From Chloroflexota bacterium (lineage in GTDB: Bacteria; Chloroflexota; Ktedonobacteria; Ktedonobacterales; Ktedonobacteraceae), in assembly GCA_005881495.1 (NCBI GenBank), contig VBHI01000145.1, positions 1-24,888 of the forward strand: a DNA stretch of 24,888 nt. Reading direction: 5' to 3'. Both the position numbers and the translations under genes were made by a program. The notes under the pieces are model-generated. The model made no database searches. It saw only the letters and a list, made by a program, of their open reading frames with translations, and had not been told where the DNA came from. Shown piece after piece: positions 6,763 to 14,177 of the stretch (the stretch's first letter is position 1; each line of letters starts with the position of its first letter).

Positions 6763-6785
6763 GATTACACAGATTACACAGATTA
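6763..6785 (+). repeat. Short direct repeat GATTACACA in the aminotransferase leader
   Basis: Two exact copies of GATTACACA followed by a partial third (GATTA) lie between the terminator and the start codon. They could be a protein-binding or slippage-prone tract. Too short for any firm claim. Confidence 0.5.
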
Positions 6786-6823
6786 TGCGACGGTATGTAA
6801 AATCAGCATAGATGGAGAAACGC

Positions 6824-7981
6824 ATGACCATTCAAGAACGAAAAGCTATACCCATTCCACAAGTTGAACCTCAAGCCTCTATCCCGCAACAAAATCTGCG
6901 CATCCCCGGTCCCACGACAGTCCCCCCTGTCATCCTGGCAGAAATGGCACGGCCAATGATTAACCATCGTGGCCCAGAGTTCGCCGCCATTATGCGCCGC
7001 GTCACTGCCCGCCTGCAGTACTTTTTCCAGACCTCCTCACCAGTATTGACGTACCCAGCCTCGGGCACGGGCGGCCAGGAATCAACTATTGCCAATCTCT
7101 TTTCACCGGGCGATCATGTCGTGGTCATCACTATCGGGTCCTTTGGCAACCGGCTGGCAAATATTGCTGATGCCTATGGGCTACAGGTATCCCGCATCGA
7201 GTTTCCGTGGGGACAAGCGGCTGATCCAGACATCGTTGAGACACGCCTGAAAACGCTCAAACCTTTCAGGGGCGTGCTCATGACTCATAATGAAACCTCT
7301 ACCGGCGTAATGAATGATGTGCAAACCCTGACCTCGCTGGTGCGACAGCTTGCTCCCGATACATTGATTGCCGTCGACGCCGTCAGTTCATTAGGCTGCG
7401 TACCCATTGAAATGGACCCCTGGGATATCGATGTTGTGTTCACCGGTTCACAAAAAGGATGGATGACACCTCCCGGTCTGATGATGATCGCCGCCAGTCC
7501 TCGCGCGTGGGAAGCGAGCAAGTCGGCCAGGTTGCCCCGCTTCTATTTTGATTGGGACAGTTCACGTAAAAAGCTGGAAATCGGCCAGCATCCAACCACA
7601 CCTCCCATCTCAATTTTCTATGCCCTGGACCTGGCGCTCGAGATAATGCTGGCCGAAGGCCGTGATGCCATCTTTGCGCGCCATCAGTACATCGGTGAAT
7701 ACGTCCGCAATCGAGCCAGAACAATGGGTTTAAAGTTGCTGGCCGACCATGCGAATGCATCGAACACCGTTACTGCTGTATTGGCCCCCGAAGGGATCAA
7801 TACGAAAGCACTGCTCAAAATACTGCGCGAGCAGGATCACATTGTCCTGGGCGGAGGGCAGGAACACCTGGATGGAAAGATATTCCGTGTAGGCCATCTC
7901 GGCTTCTTCGAGGAGGCTGAGTTGGTCGAGGCTATGGACGCAGTGGAAAAGCGACTCCATGAGTTTGGCTTCAGGGGTTAG
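6824..7981 (+). CDS. Class V PLP aminotransferase (serine-pyruvate / alanine-glyoxylate type), probable serine-pathway enzyme
   Basis: PLP enzyme of 385 residues, cytoplasmic. Visible marks are the N-terminal RIPGPTTVPP block, the glycine-rich YPASGTGGQES loop that holds the cofactor phosphate, the HNETSTGV substrate loop, the VDAVSSLG strand carrying the PLP-ring Asp, the Schiff-base Lys in FTGSQKGWMTPPGL, and a C-terminal FRVGHLGFF. ATG at 6824 is chosen for its GGAG six bases upstream; an ATG four codons earlier lacks one. serA follows in the same direction after 33 bases. In several deep-branching bacteria and archaea this pairing supplies the transamination step of serine synthesis in place of classical serC. 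Here that role is inferred from context; glyoxylate or purine-catabolic transamination is the alternative. Confidence 0.88.
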   Translation: MTIQERKAIPIPQVEPQASIPQQNLRIPGPTTVPPVILAEMARPMINHRGPEFAAIMRRVTARLQYFFQTSSPVLTYPASGTGGQESTIANLFSPGDHVVVITIGSFGNRLANIADAYGLQVSRIEFPWGQAADPDIVETRLKTLKPFRGVLMTHNETSTGVMNDVQTLTSLVRQLAPDTLIAVDAVSSLGCVPIEMDPWDIDVVFTGSQKGWMTPPGLMMIAASPRAWEASKSARLPRFYFDWDSSRKKLEIGQHPTTPPISIFYALDLALEIMLAEGRDAIFARHQYIGEYVRNRARTMGLKLLADHANASNTVTAVLAPEGINTKALLKILREQDHIVLGGGQEHLDGKIFRVGHLGFFEEAELVEAMDAVEKRLHEFGFRG

Positions 7982-8014
7982 GGGAAGTTGACAAGGAGAG
8001 AGGAACAGTACAAC

Positions 8015-9724
8015 ATGCAAGTGGCACAGAGTCAGGTGGAAGAAGCTATGAAAATATTGATCACCGATCGTATCGCCAAAGAGGGCATTGACCTTTTACA
8101 CCACGAACTGCCCGAGGCGCAAATCGATGAGCGTCCTGGATTGAAGCCCGACATACTGCAAGCCATCATCGGAGAGTACGATGCGCTCATTGTGCGCAGT
8201 GAGACGCAGGTAACCGGGGATATCTTGGCGGCTGCCACACGCCTGAAGATCGTAGGGCGCGCAGGAGTCGGCGTTGATAATATTGACATTGAGGCTGCCA
8301 CACGACTGGGCATTATGGTCGTCAACTCACCTACCGGCAATATTATCGCGGCGGCAGAACATACCATCACCATGCTGATGGCCCTGGCTCGCCAGATTCC
8401 AGCTGCCAATAGCAGCATCAAAGCCGGCAAATGGGAAAAAAGTCGCTTTCTCGGTGTCGAGGTACGCAACAAGGTGCTGGGTATCATTGGGCTAGGAAAG
8501 GTGGGTACAGAGGTAGCGCGTCGTGCCCTGGGATTGGAGATGCAGGTGATAGCCTTTGACCCCTACGTCGCACCAGAACACGCACGTAAGCTCGGGGTAA
8601 CGATGTCAAGCATGGAGGAAGTACTGAAAAAAGCAGACTTTGTCACGCTGCATACATCGTTAACCAGCGGAACCAGTGGCACAAAAGGACTGATTGGCGT
8701 CCACGAGCTACAGTTACTCAAGCCAGGAGCGCGGCTTATCAACTGTGCTCGCGGGGGGCTGATCGAAGAAGAGGCACTGCTCAATGCACTCAATGAGAAC
8801 CGTTTAGCTGGTGTTGCCCTCGATGTCTTTAGCCAGGAGCCTATACGCGATAATGTCATATTGAAACAGCTCCTGACCCATGAGCGTGTAATCGCTACGC
8901 CACATCTTGGCGCTTCGACGGAAGAGGCGCAGATAGGAGTAGCTACAGATGTCGCCGAGCAGATCGTCTCAGTGCTGCATGGGAATTTCCCGCGTGCAGC
9001 CGTAAATGCGCCATTAATTCTGCCAGAAACATTGCAAGTGCTTCAACCCTATATGTGTCTGGTGGAACAGATGGGGCGCCTGTACACGCAACTGCAACCG
9101 GGCCCACTGAATAAGATTGAGTTTTCCTGCAGCGGCGACATCGCCACCTATGATCTGCGCCCTTTGCAAGCCGCACTCATCAAAGGGCTGCTTGAGTCGA
9201 TCTCTGATGCGCATGTCAACATGATTAATGCGCCACTCCTGGCAAAGCAGTGGGGATTGGAGATAATCGAGCAGAAAAGCACCACCCCCGCTGAGTTTGC
9301 CAACCTGATTACGTTGCGCATGGTAAATGTCAATGGCTACGCGTCCTCCTTTGCTGGAAAGCCAGGTTCCGGCGATGAACATGTGGAAGTGTTAAGTGGA
9401 ACAGTGATGCACGGAGAGCCTCGTATCGTTCGCGTTGGTCGCTATTGGGCCGAATTCGTGCCGCAGGGCTACATCCTCTTCTGCCGCAACCTCGATATAC
9501 CGGGGATGATCGGTCGTGTAGGAACTATCCTGGGAAAAGCCAACGTCAACATACGTCACATGGATGTTGGTCCTATTGTACGTACTCCCCGCCAACGCGA
9601 CCCACAACAGCCGCCAGATACTGCGTTGATGATCGTGTCAGTCGATGATCCCATCCCTCCCTGGGCCTTGCAAGAGATCAGCGCGGCAGGAGATATCTTC
9701 GGCTTGACGGTGGTGAACTTATAA
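8015..9724 (+). CDS. serA: D-3-phosphoglycerate dehydrogenase
   Basis: NAD-dependent oxidation of 3-phosphoglycerate to 3-phosphohydroxypyruvate, the first step of serine synthesis. About 569 residues, the long three-part form: a 2-hydroxyacid dehydrogenase core with Rossmann motif IIGLGKVGTEVARRA, catalytic Arg in INCARGGLIEEEAL, Glu in DVFSQEP and His in ATPHLGASTEEAQ; an allosteric substrate-binding domain (about 320-455); and a C-terminal ACT domain (RNLDIPGMIGRVGTIL) that usually senses serine. Core similarity starts at MKILITDRIAKEG, so ATG 8048, with AGGTGG 8 bases upstream, is a serious alternative start; 8015 is supported by AGAGGA upstream. Probably co-transcribed with the aminotransferase. 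Confidence 0.95.
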   Translation: MQVAQSQVEEAMKILITDRIAKEGIDLLHHELPEAQIDERPGLKPDILQAIIGEYDALIVRSETQVTGDILAAATRLKIVGRAGVGVDNIDIEAATRLGIMVVNSPTGNIIAAAEHTITMLMALARQIPAANSSIKAGKWEKSRFLGVEVRNKVLGIIGLGKVGTEVARRALGLEMQVIAFDPYVAPEHARKLGVTMSSMEEVLKKADFVTLHTSLTSGTSGTKGLIGVHELQLLKPGARLINCARGGLIEEEALLNALNENRLAGVALDVFSQEPIRDNVILKQLLTHERVIATPHLGASTEEAQIGVATDVAEQIVSVLHGNFPRAAVNAPLILPETLQVLQPYMCLVEQMGRLYTQLQPGPLNKIEFSCSGDIATYDLRPLQAALIKGLLESISDAHVNMINAPLLAKQWGLEIIEQKSTTPAEFANLITLRMVNVNGYASSFAGKPGSGDEHVEVLSGTVMHGEPRIVRVGRYWAEFVPQGYILFCRNLDIPGMIGRVGTILGKANVNIRHMDVGPIVRTPRQRDPQQPPDTALMIVSVDDPIPPWALQEISAAGDIFGLTVVNL

Positions 9725-9847
9725 GAATCGTGCCTTTGACGTTTTGCAGCTCTCAGCTTATAATATGCAAAGTAATGAGCACGGGTTATTGAGAAAAAAA
9801 CAAAAGATACACTTCTACCATCCTTTGTCAAGAATCGGGAAGACCAT

Positions 9848-9883
9848 AGAGGATACCCCTGTTACTCGCCGGTGGTATCCTCT
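9848..9883. terminator. Inverted repeat between serA and the MFS gene
   Basis: AGAGGATACC (9848-9857) pairs perfectly with GGTATCCTCT (9874-9883) over a 16-base loop. No U-run follows, so it is a weak terminator candidate after serA. It could equally be an operator for the MFS gene 70 bases downstream. Confidence 0.4.
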
Positions 9884-9953
9884 CTCATCATTCCTCCATA
9901 CCTTGCACCCTTGTAATATAAAGCTAAAATGACTGCGCGATAGAGAAAGAAGA

Positions 9954-11291
9954 ATGTTTTCCATGACGACCGTTACCCCAAAACCCGCAAGGTCTAACAA
10001 AATATTCACTACTCCGACAAAAAGACAGGCAGGATTCGCCTTCGCGGTCCTCTTCATTGTGAATATACTCAATTATGCAGACCGTTATGTACTTTCAGCA
10101 GTTTTGCCAAGCATCAAGAGCGATTTCAATATGTCAGACTTCCAGGGAGGTCTGCTGATCTCATCGTTTCTTCTCGTTTATGCAATGGCTACGCTCCCCC
10201 TGGCTGTATGGGCAGACCGGAGCGTACGCAAGAACCTTGTTGCACTCTGCGTTGGCATCTGGAGCCTCTCAACCGCTCTGGCAGGCTTTGCTCAGAATCT
10301 GTTCCAGTTGTTTAGTATGCGAGCTATCCTCGGCATCGGCGAGGCAGGATATGCTCCCGCTTCACTCTCCCTACTTGGTGACTTTTTTTCTAGATCTCGA
10401 CGGGCGCGTGTACTCTCATACTGGTCAATTGGTACACTTATTGGGGCTGCCATCGGTGTTGCTCTGGGGGGAAGAGTCGCTGACACACTCGGTTGGCGTT
10501 GGGCTTTCTATATCGTTGGCATTCCCGGCTTGATTGCCGCTTTCATGGCCTGGCGTATTACCGAGCCTGCTCGGGGATCCTTTGATTATGAGAATAGCCA
10601 ATCAGGCGCAAGCAGCACAGCACTTGAACACGGATCTGTTGGAAAAGATTTCTGGACAAATATAAAAAAACTTAGCAAGATTCCGACCTATTGGGTTCTC
10701 GTTGGCGCCTTTGTCTTCAGTTTCTTTACCATTGGTGGCACATCTTTCTGGCTCACTACCTACCTCAATCGCGACTTCGGGCTCTCTCTGACGATAGCCG
10801 GCTCGATCTCGGGGTTTGTCCTGGTGTGCAGCGGACTAACTGGCACGATCCTTGGCGGCTGGTTAGCCGATCTTGCACAGCGGCGGCGTCCTGAAGGGCG
10901 CTTGTTCATCTCAATGCTGGGCTTCCTAATTGGTGCACCGTTGGTGTTGCTGGCATTTTTCATTCATACCCTACCACTGTTTGTCGCTGTCTTCGTTGTT
11001 GCCGCCATCTCTTTAAATTTCTGTACTGGTCCGCTGAACGCCGTCATTCAGGACATTATCGTTCCCAATATGAGAGCCACAGCTGTCGGTCTGGCACTCC
11101 TACTCGCCCATATTCTGGGAGACGCTGCCGCACCAACGATCGTCGGTCTCATCTCCGATTATTCTTCATTAGGAGTGGCACTCACGATAACCGCTCCTCT
11201 TTTCCTCTTCCTGGCTGGCATGCTCTGTCTTATCGGTCTTCGAACTATTGCACGGGATATGCGGCGTATGCAAAAACAGTTGCAGGCATAA
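9954..11291 (+). CDS. Spinster-like major facilitator superfamily transporter
   Basis: Inner-membrane carrier of 445 residues with about 12 predicted helices. The first helix reads FAVLFIVNILNYADRYVLSAVLPSI. The conserved loop 2-3 motif appears as WADRSVRKN, and the family block GIGEAGYAPASLSLLGDFF follows, the pattern of spinster-type (sphingolipid or organic-anion transporter-like) MFS proteins in bacteria. A polar linker at about residues 205-235 separates the two six-helix halves. ATG at 9954 follows AGAAAGAAGA; an ATG at 9963 is a near alternative. The substrate cannot be told from sequence. It lies 230 bases after serA, with an inverted repeat between, so it is probably a separate unit. 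Confidence 0.88.
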   Translation: MFSMTTVTPKPARSNKIFTTPTKRQAGFAFAVLFIVNILNYADRYVLSAVLPSIKSDFNMSDFQGGLLISSFLLVYAMATLPLAVWADRSVRKNLVALCVGIWSLSTALAGFAQNLFQLFSMRAILGIGEAGYAPASLSLLGDFFSRSRRARVLSYWSIGTLIGAAIGVALGGRVADTLGWRWAFYIVGIPGLIAAFMAWRITEPARGSFDYENSQSGASSTALEHGSVGKDFWTNIKKLSKIPTYWVLVGAFVFSFFTIGGTSFWLTTYLNRDFGLSLTIAGSISGFVLVCSGLTGTILGGWLADLAQRRRPEGRLFISMLGFLIGAPLVLLAFFIHTLPLFVAVFVVAAISLNFCTGPLNAVIQDIIVPNMRATAVGLALLLAHILGDAAAPTIVGLISDYSSLGVALTITAPLFLFLAGMLCLIGLRTIARDMRRMQKQLQA

Positions 11292-11311
11292 ACAGGACCA
11301 GCAACAAAAGA

Positions 11312-11341
11312 GAACCTCCCATCAAACGATAGGAGGTTCTT
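11312..11341. terminator. Bidirectional terminator between the MFS gene and tRNA-Gly
   Basis: AGAACCTCC (11312-11320) pairs with GGAGGTTCT (11333-11341) over a 12-base loop. On the plus strand TTATT follows; on the minus strand CTTTTGTTG follows. It can serve the MFS gene and the convergent tRNA-Gly. Confidence 0.7.
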
Positions 11342-11347
11342 ATTCCA

Positions 11348-11422
11348 TGGAGCGGGTAACGGGATTCAAACCCGTGGTCTCAACTTTGGGAAAGTTGCAT
11401 GTTATCACTACACCATACCCGC
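11348..11422 (-). tRNA. tRNA-Gly, anticodon CCC
   Basis: 75 bases including an encoded CCA end. Acceptor GCGGGTA pairs with TACCCGC. The anticodon stem CAACT/AGTTG encloses TTCCCAA, giving anticodon CCC (codon GGG). The T arm is ACGGG-TTTGAAT-CCCGT. A perfect consensus promoter lies just upstream and a terminator hairpin downstream, so it is a single-gene unit. Confidence 0.95.
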
Positions 11423-11442
11423 ATAACCTGTTGACACAGTGG

Positions 11443-11471
11443 ATTATATCTGACACAAAACTACTTGTCAA
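11443..11471 (-). promoter_or_regulatory. Consensus promoter of tRNA-Gly
   Basis: Minus strand TTGACA (11466-11471), 17 bases, TATAAT (11443-11448): both boxes perfect and at ideal spacing. The -35 box begins about 12 bases after the stop codon of the upstream 119-residue gene. The predicted start is near 11436. Confidence 0.9.
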
Positions 11472-11482
11472 GCATTTTTTAG

Positions 11483-11842
11483 CTAGCTCTTCTTTTTTTC
11501 TTTCTCTTTTTGAGCCTTCTGCGCTTTATAATACGATTTTGGCTTCGGATGCCGCTCAGTATCCACATAGGCAGCTAGAGCAGCATCTTCACGCGACGCA
11601 ACCTCGGTCTCATCGCGCTCGCTGATAAGTTCTTGCAAATCATTATATATATTATAGTTATCGCTGGCTTCACGCATCCTCAGCATATGGCGCAACACAT
11701 TGACTTGCGTTATATTGGTTTTATCGTCCTTCGCCATCATCGTTCTTTGCAACAGCTTATCGACCAACTCCATGCTATCGTCGTGTGCGCCAATACCTTC
11801 AAGACGTTCACGCACTACTAATAGCTGCTGATATAAGTTCAT
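11483..11842 (-). CDS. Hypothetical protein, charged, helical
   Basis: 119 residues, not recognised. AGAGGAG lies 7 bases before the ATG at 11842, supporting translation. The sequence is rich in Glu, Lys, Arg and Leu and looks wholly helical, for example LYQQLLVVRERLEGIG and NVLRHMLRMREASDN, and it ends in a lysine-rich tail (KAQKAQKEKEKKKS). No membrane segment, cysteine cluster or enzyme motif is visible. The basic tail could contact nucleic acid or membranes. It is downstream of the histidine kinase on the same strand, with 134 bases between and a possible promoter of its own. Confidence 0.7.
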   Translation of the reverse strand: MNLYQQLLVVRERLEGIGAHDDSMELVDKLLQRTMMAKDDKTNITQVNVLRHMLRMREASDNYNIYNDLQELISERDETEVASREDAALAAYVDTERHPKPKSYYKAQKAQKEKEKKKS

Positions 11843-11958
11843 GTATTTCTCCTCTTCGGAAATAGAGAAACAGGGGCAAGGTCACGTCTCCTTGCATGGT
11901 AAACACAGATCTCTGATCCCGGCTATCTCCAAAACTCTCCCCTTTTTTCACTAGCAGT

Positions 11959-11988
11959 ATGGTAGCATAGCACACTTCATGACGTCAA
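11959..11988 (-). promoter_or_regulatory. Possible promoter for the 119-residue gene
   Basis: TTGACG (11983-11988), 18 bases, TACCAT (11959-11964) on the minus strand. The -35 box lies within the last codons of the kinase gene. Matches are partial, so this is only a candidate. Confidence 0.35.
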
Positions 11989-14034
11989 ATTGAATTGACC
12001 AATTTCGCCTGATCTCTCATCGTCCTTTGCATAGCGTGGTAGAGCAATGACAAAGGTAGACCCTTCGCCAGCCATTCCTTTACTCTCGACCCATATATAA
12101 CCACCCATTGCCTCTGTCAGTTGGCGGCAAAGATATAGGCCCAACCCGGCTCCTCTTTGGGTACTGTTTAAGGCACTATCCAGGCGCATAAATTTGGTGA
12201 AAAGCCGCGCTTGATCCACTGCTCTTATCCCCCACCCCCAATCTCTGATGGCAATGACCACAAATTGGTCCGCCTCCGTTTCAAAATTGTGTCCTTGAAC
12301 CGTCAACAGTCGCTCGCTCAGTGTATCAACATCCATCTCTTCAGCGGTAATCTCTATCTTGGTCCGTACCGGCGTATATTTCAGTGCGTTGCCGACGAGA
12401 TTGAGTAAAATTTGGCGCAGCCGCAAATCATCAACCCACACATATAACTCATCAGGAATTCTTACCAATACAAGTCGATCTTCGCGCGCAATCGTCGGCT
12501 CAAGAATTTCAAGAATCAACTGCACAGCGTCAGCCACATGTACAGGCCCAGGGTTAAGCGATACCCTGTCTTGATCGACACGGCTGGTATCCATCACATT
12601 TCCCAATAGTAAGACTAATTCTTCGCAGGCTCGCCGTGCATTCGTGAGAAAACGCTGTTTAGCTTCTTCGTCAAGAACTTCATCAAAGGCAGCCAGTAAC
12701 TCAAGGTAGCCTTGTATAGCAGTCAAAGGTGTGCGAAGCTCGTGCGAAGCCGTCATGAGAAAATGATTTTTGAGCTGCTCAGATTCCTGCGCTTGCTTCA
12801 GTGCTTCACGTAACTCACTATTCAAACGAGCATTTGTAATCGCAATACCAGCCTGAATACTGATCTCTTTAAGCATTACCAGGTGCCGCCTCGTGTATGC
12901 GTGAGGCTCATAGCTGTGTGCCGAAAGGAAACCAATCGTCCCTTCACCATAATGAATAGGGGCGAAAAGCAAGGACTGTGAAGGACGCATACTGCCAAAC
13001 AGATCCTCTTCCACTTCTGGAGTCTGTTCATCAACGAAAAGCGTGTATTCCTCCGCTGTGGAAAATATGTATCCTAATTTCTCTTCATAGAGGAGCTTCT
13101 TCATATTGAAAGGAAAATACGTATATTCAAAACCTGGATACCTTACCCCCTCGTCAATCAGGTAATCCATCGTTAACGTATTGGTCGAGCTGTAATAGCG
13201 CGTCACAAAGAACGCATCTGCCGGCATAACCCGCTGGACCTGCTCATAAATTGTCTGGTATACCGTTTCCAGGTCACGCAATGCATCTGGAGCCGAGAGC
13301 ACCCGTCCAATTTCAATCAACGCAGCCCTTTCTTCGACATTTCTCCGTGCTTCTTCATACAGGTGTGCCCCTTCAATCACTACTGCCGCCTGGTTCGCAA
13401 ACAACTCGAGCACAGACATGATCTCATCTCTCGGACGAAGGCCGTCAAGTGGAGCATCTGGTGTCAAAAAACCCAGCAAGATATTGTCTCCGCTTATCAA
13501 TGGGACAACCAACATATCTTCAGGGTCCCAGTACAGACCAGGCGAATCTTGTATCTCCCCACAACCCGTAGGAGCTTCTCTATATTCATCGGCCACGACG
13601 AAGAAACTAGTAATATAGCTATCCTTCCAAATAGGAGCCTCCGCCGGAATAAAGTACGATTCGCTGATACGATACTCTTCACTGATTAATTTGGCAACGA
13701 CAAAATCCGGCACTGGATGCTGCCTCAAGTACTCATCTCCCTCAGCACTGCACCCTGATGTCGCGCGGGCGCGAAAATATCCAATACCATCGGATAAGTA
13801 CAGTACTGAATAGCGATATCCTAATGCTTTGCAAGTCGCCTCAGATACACGTTTGAGGAGTGTATCTATATCCATATCCAGCCGCAATGAAGAACCGAAC
13901 TCTGTAATATATTTCAGTACCTTACGCTGGTACTCCAGGTGTGTCTCACCATCCTGTACAGCTTCGGGCATGTTGCTCACCAGGGATACCGGAGGGTCAT
14001 CATTATGTTTCACTCGTCTAGCCTTTGTATCCAT
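11977..14034 (-). CDS. GAF-GAF sensor histidine kinase
   Basis: 685-residue two-component kinase without membrane helices, so a cytoplasmic sensor. Two GAF-like domains (about 40-225 and 240-405) are followed by a HisKA dimerisation domain with phospho-acceptor His431 in MTASHELRTPLTAIQGY, then an HATPase domain with N box LLNLVGNALKYTP (542-554), G1 DWGWGI (598-603) and G2 RGAGLGLYL (627-635). All catalytic motifs look intact. The ligand of the GAF domains is unknown. No response regulator lies in the window, so it is an orphan kinase. ATG at 14034 has no Shine-Dalgarno; an extended -10 box lies only about 16 bases upstream, implying a leader of 8-9 bases. Confidence 0.93.
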   Translation of the reverse strand: MDTKARRVKHNDDPPVSLVSNMPEAVQDGETHLEYQRKVLKYITEFGSSLRLDMDIDTLLKRVSEATCKALGYRYSVLYLSDGIGYFRARATSGCSAEGDEYLRQHPVPDFVVAKLISEEYRISESYFIPAEAPIWKDSYITSFFVVADEYREAPTGCGEIQDSPGLYWDPEDMLVVPLISGDNILLGFLTPDAPLDGLRPRDEIMSVLELFANQAAVVIEGAHLYEEARRNVEERAALIEIGRVLSAPDALRDLETVYQTIYEQVQRVMPADAFFVTRYYSSTNTLTMDYLIDEGVRYPGFEYTYFPFNMKKLLYEEKLGYIFSTAEEYTLFVDEQTPEVEEDLFGSMRPSQSLLFAPIHYGEGTIGFLSAHSYEPHAYTRRHLVMLKEISIQAGIAITNARLNSELREALKQAQESEQLKNHFLMTASHELRTPLTAIQGYLELLAAFDEVLDEEAKQRFLTNARRACEELVLLLGNVMDTSRVDQDRVSLNPGPVHVADAVQLILEILEPTIAREDRLVLVRIPDELYVWVDDLRLRQILLNLVGNALKYTPVRTKIEITAEEMDVDTLSERLLTVQGHNFETEADQFVVIAIRDWGWGIRAVDQARLFTKFMRLDSALNSTQRGAGLGLYLCRQLTEAMGGYIWVESKGMAGEGSTFVIALPRYAKDDERSGEIGQFNLTS

Positions 14035-14049
14035 TCACATTTGCAGGCA

Positions 14050-14058
14050 ATTATAACA
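14050..14058 (-). promoter_or_regulatory. Extended -10 promoter of the histidine kinase gene
   Basis: Minus strand TGT-TATAAT with a perfect -10 hexamer and the TGn extension. The -35 region (AGAAGA at 17 bases) is poor, as is usual for extended -10 promoters. The predicted start site near 14042 leaves only 8-9 bases before the ATG. Confidence 0.6.
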
Positions 14059-14177
14059 CACGGGTTTAGAACTCTTCTATGCTAACAACCTGGTGCAAAA
14101 GCGGCATCTTTGTTACGCGAAAGACCAACACATTTCCAGGCTGAACTATTCGTAAGAGTATCAACGCTTTATATAGA

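Noticed and set aside
6763..6785. GATTACACA repeats as a CRISPR-like array
   Set aside because: Units are only 9 bases, contiguous and without spacers.
6785..6811. Eight-codon reading frame (MRRYVKSA) just before the aminotransferase start, as a leader peptide
   Set aside because: It lies after the terminator, has no ribosome site and has only one Ser codon, so classical attenuation does not fit.
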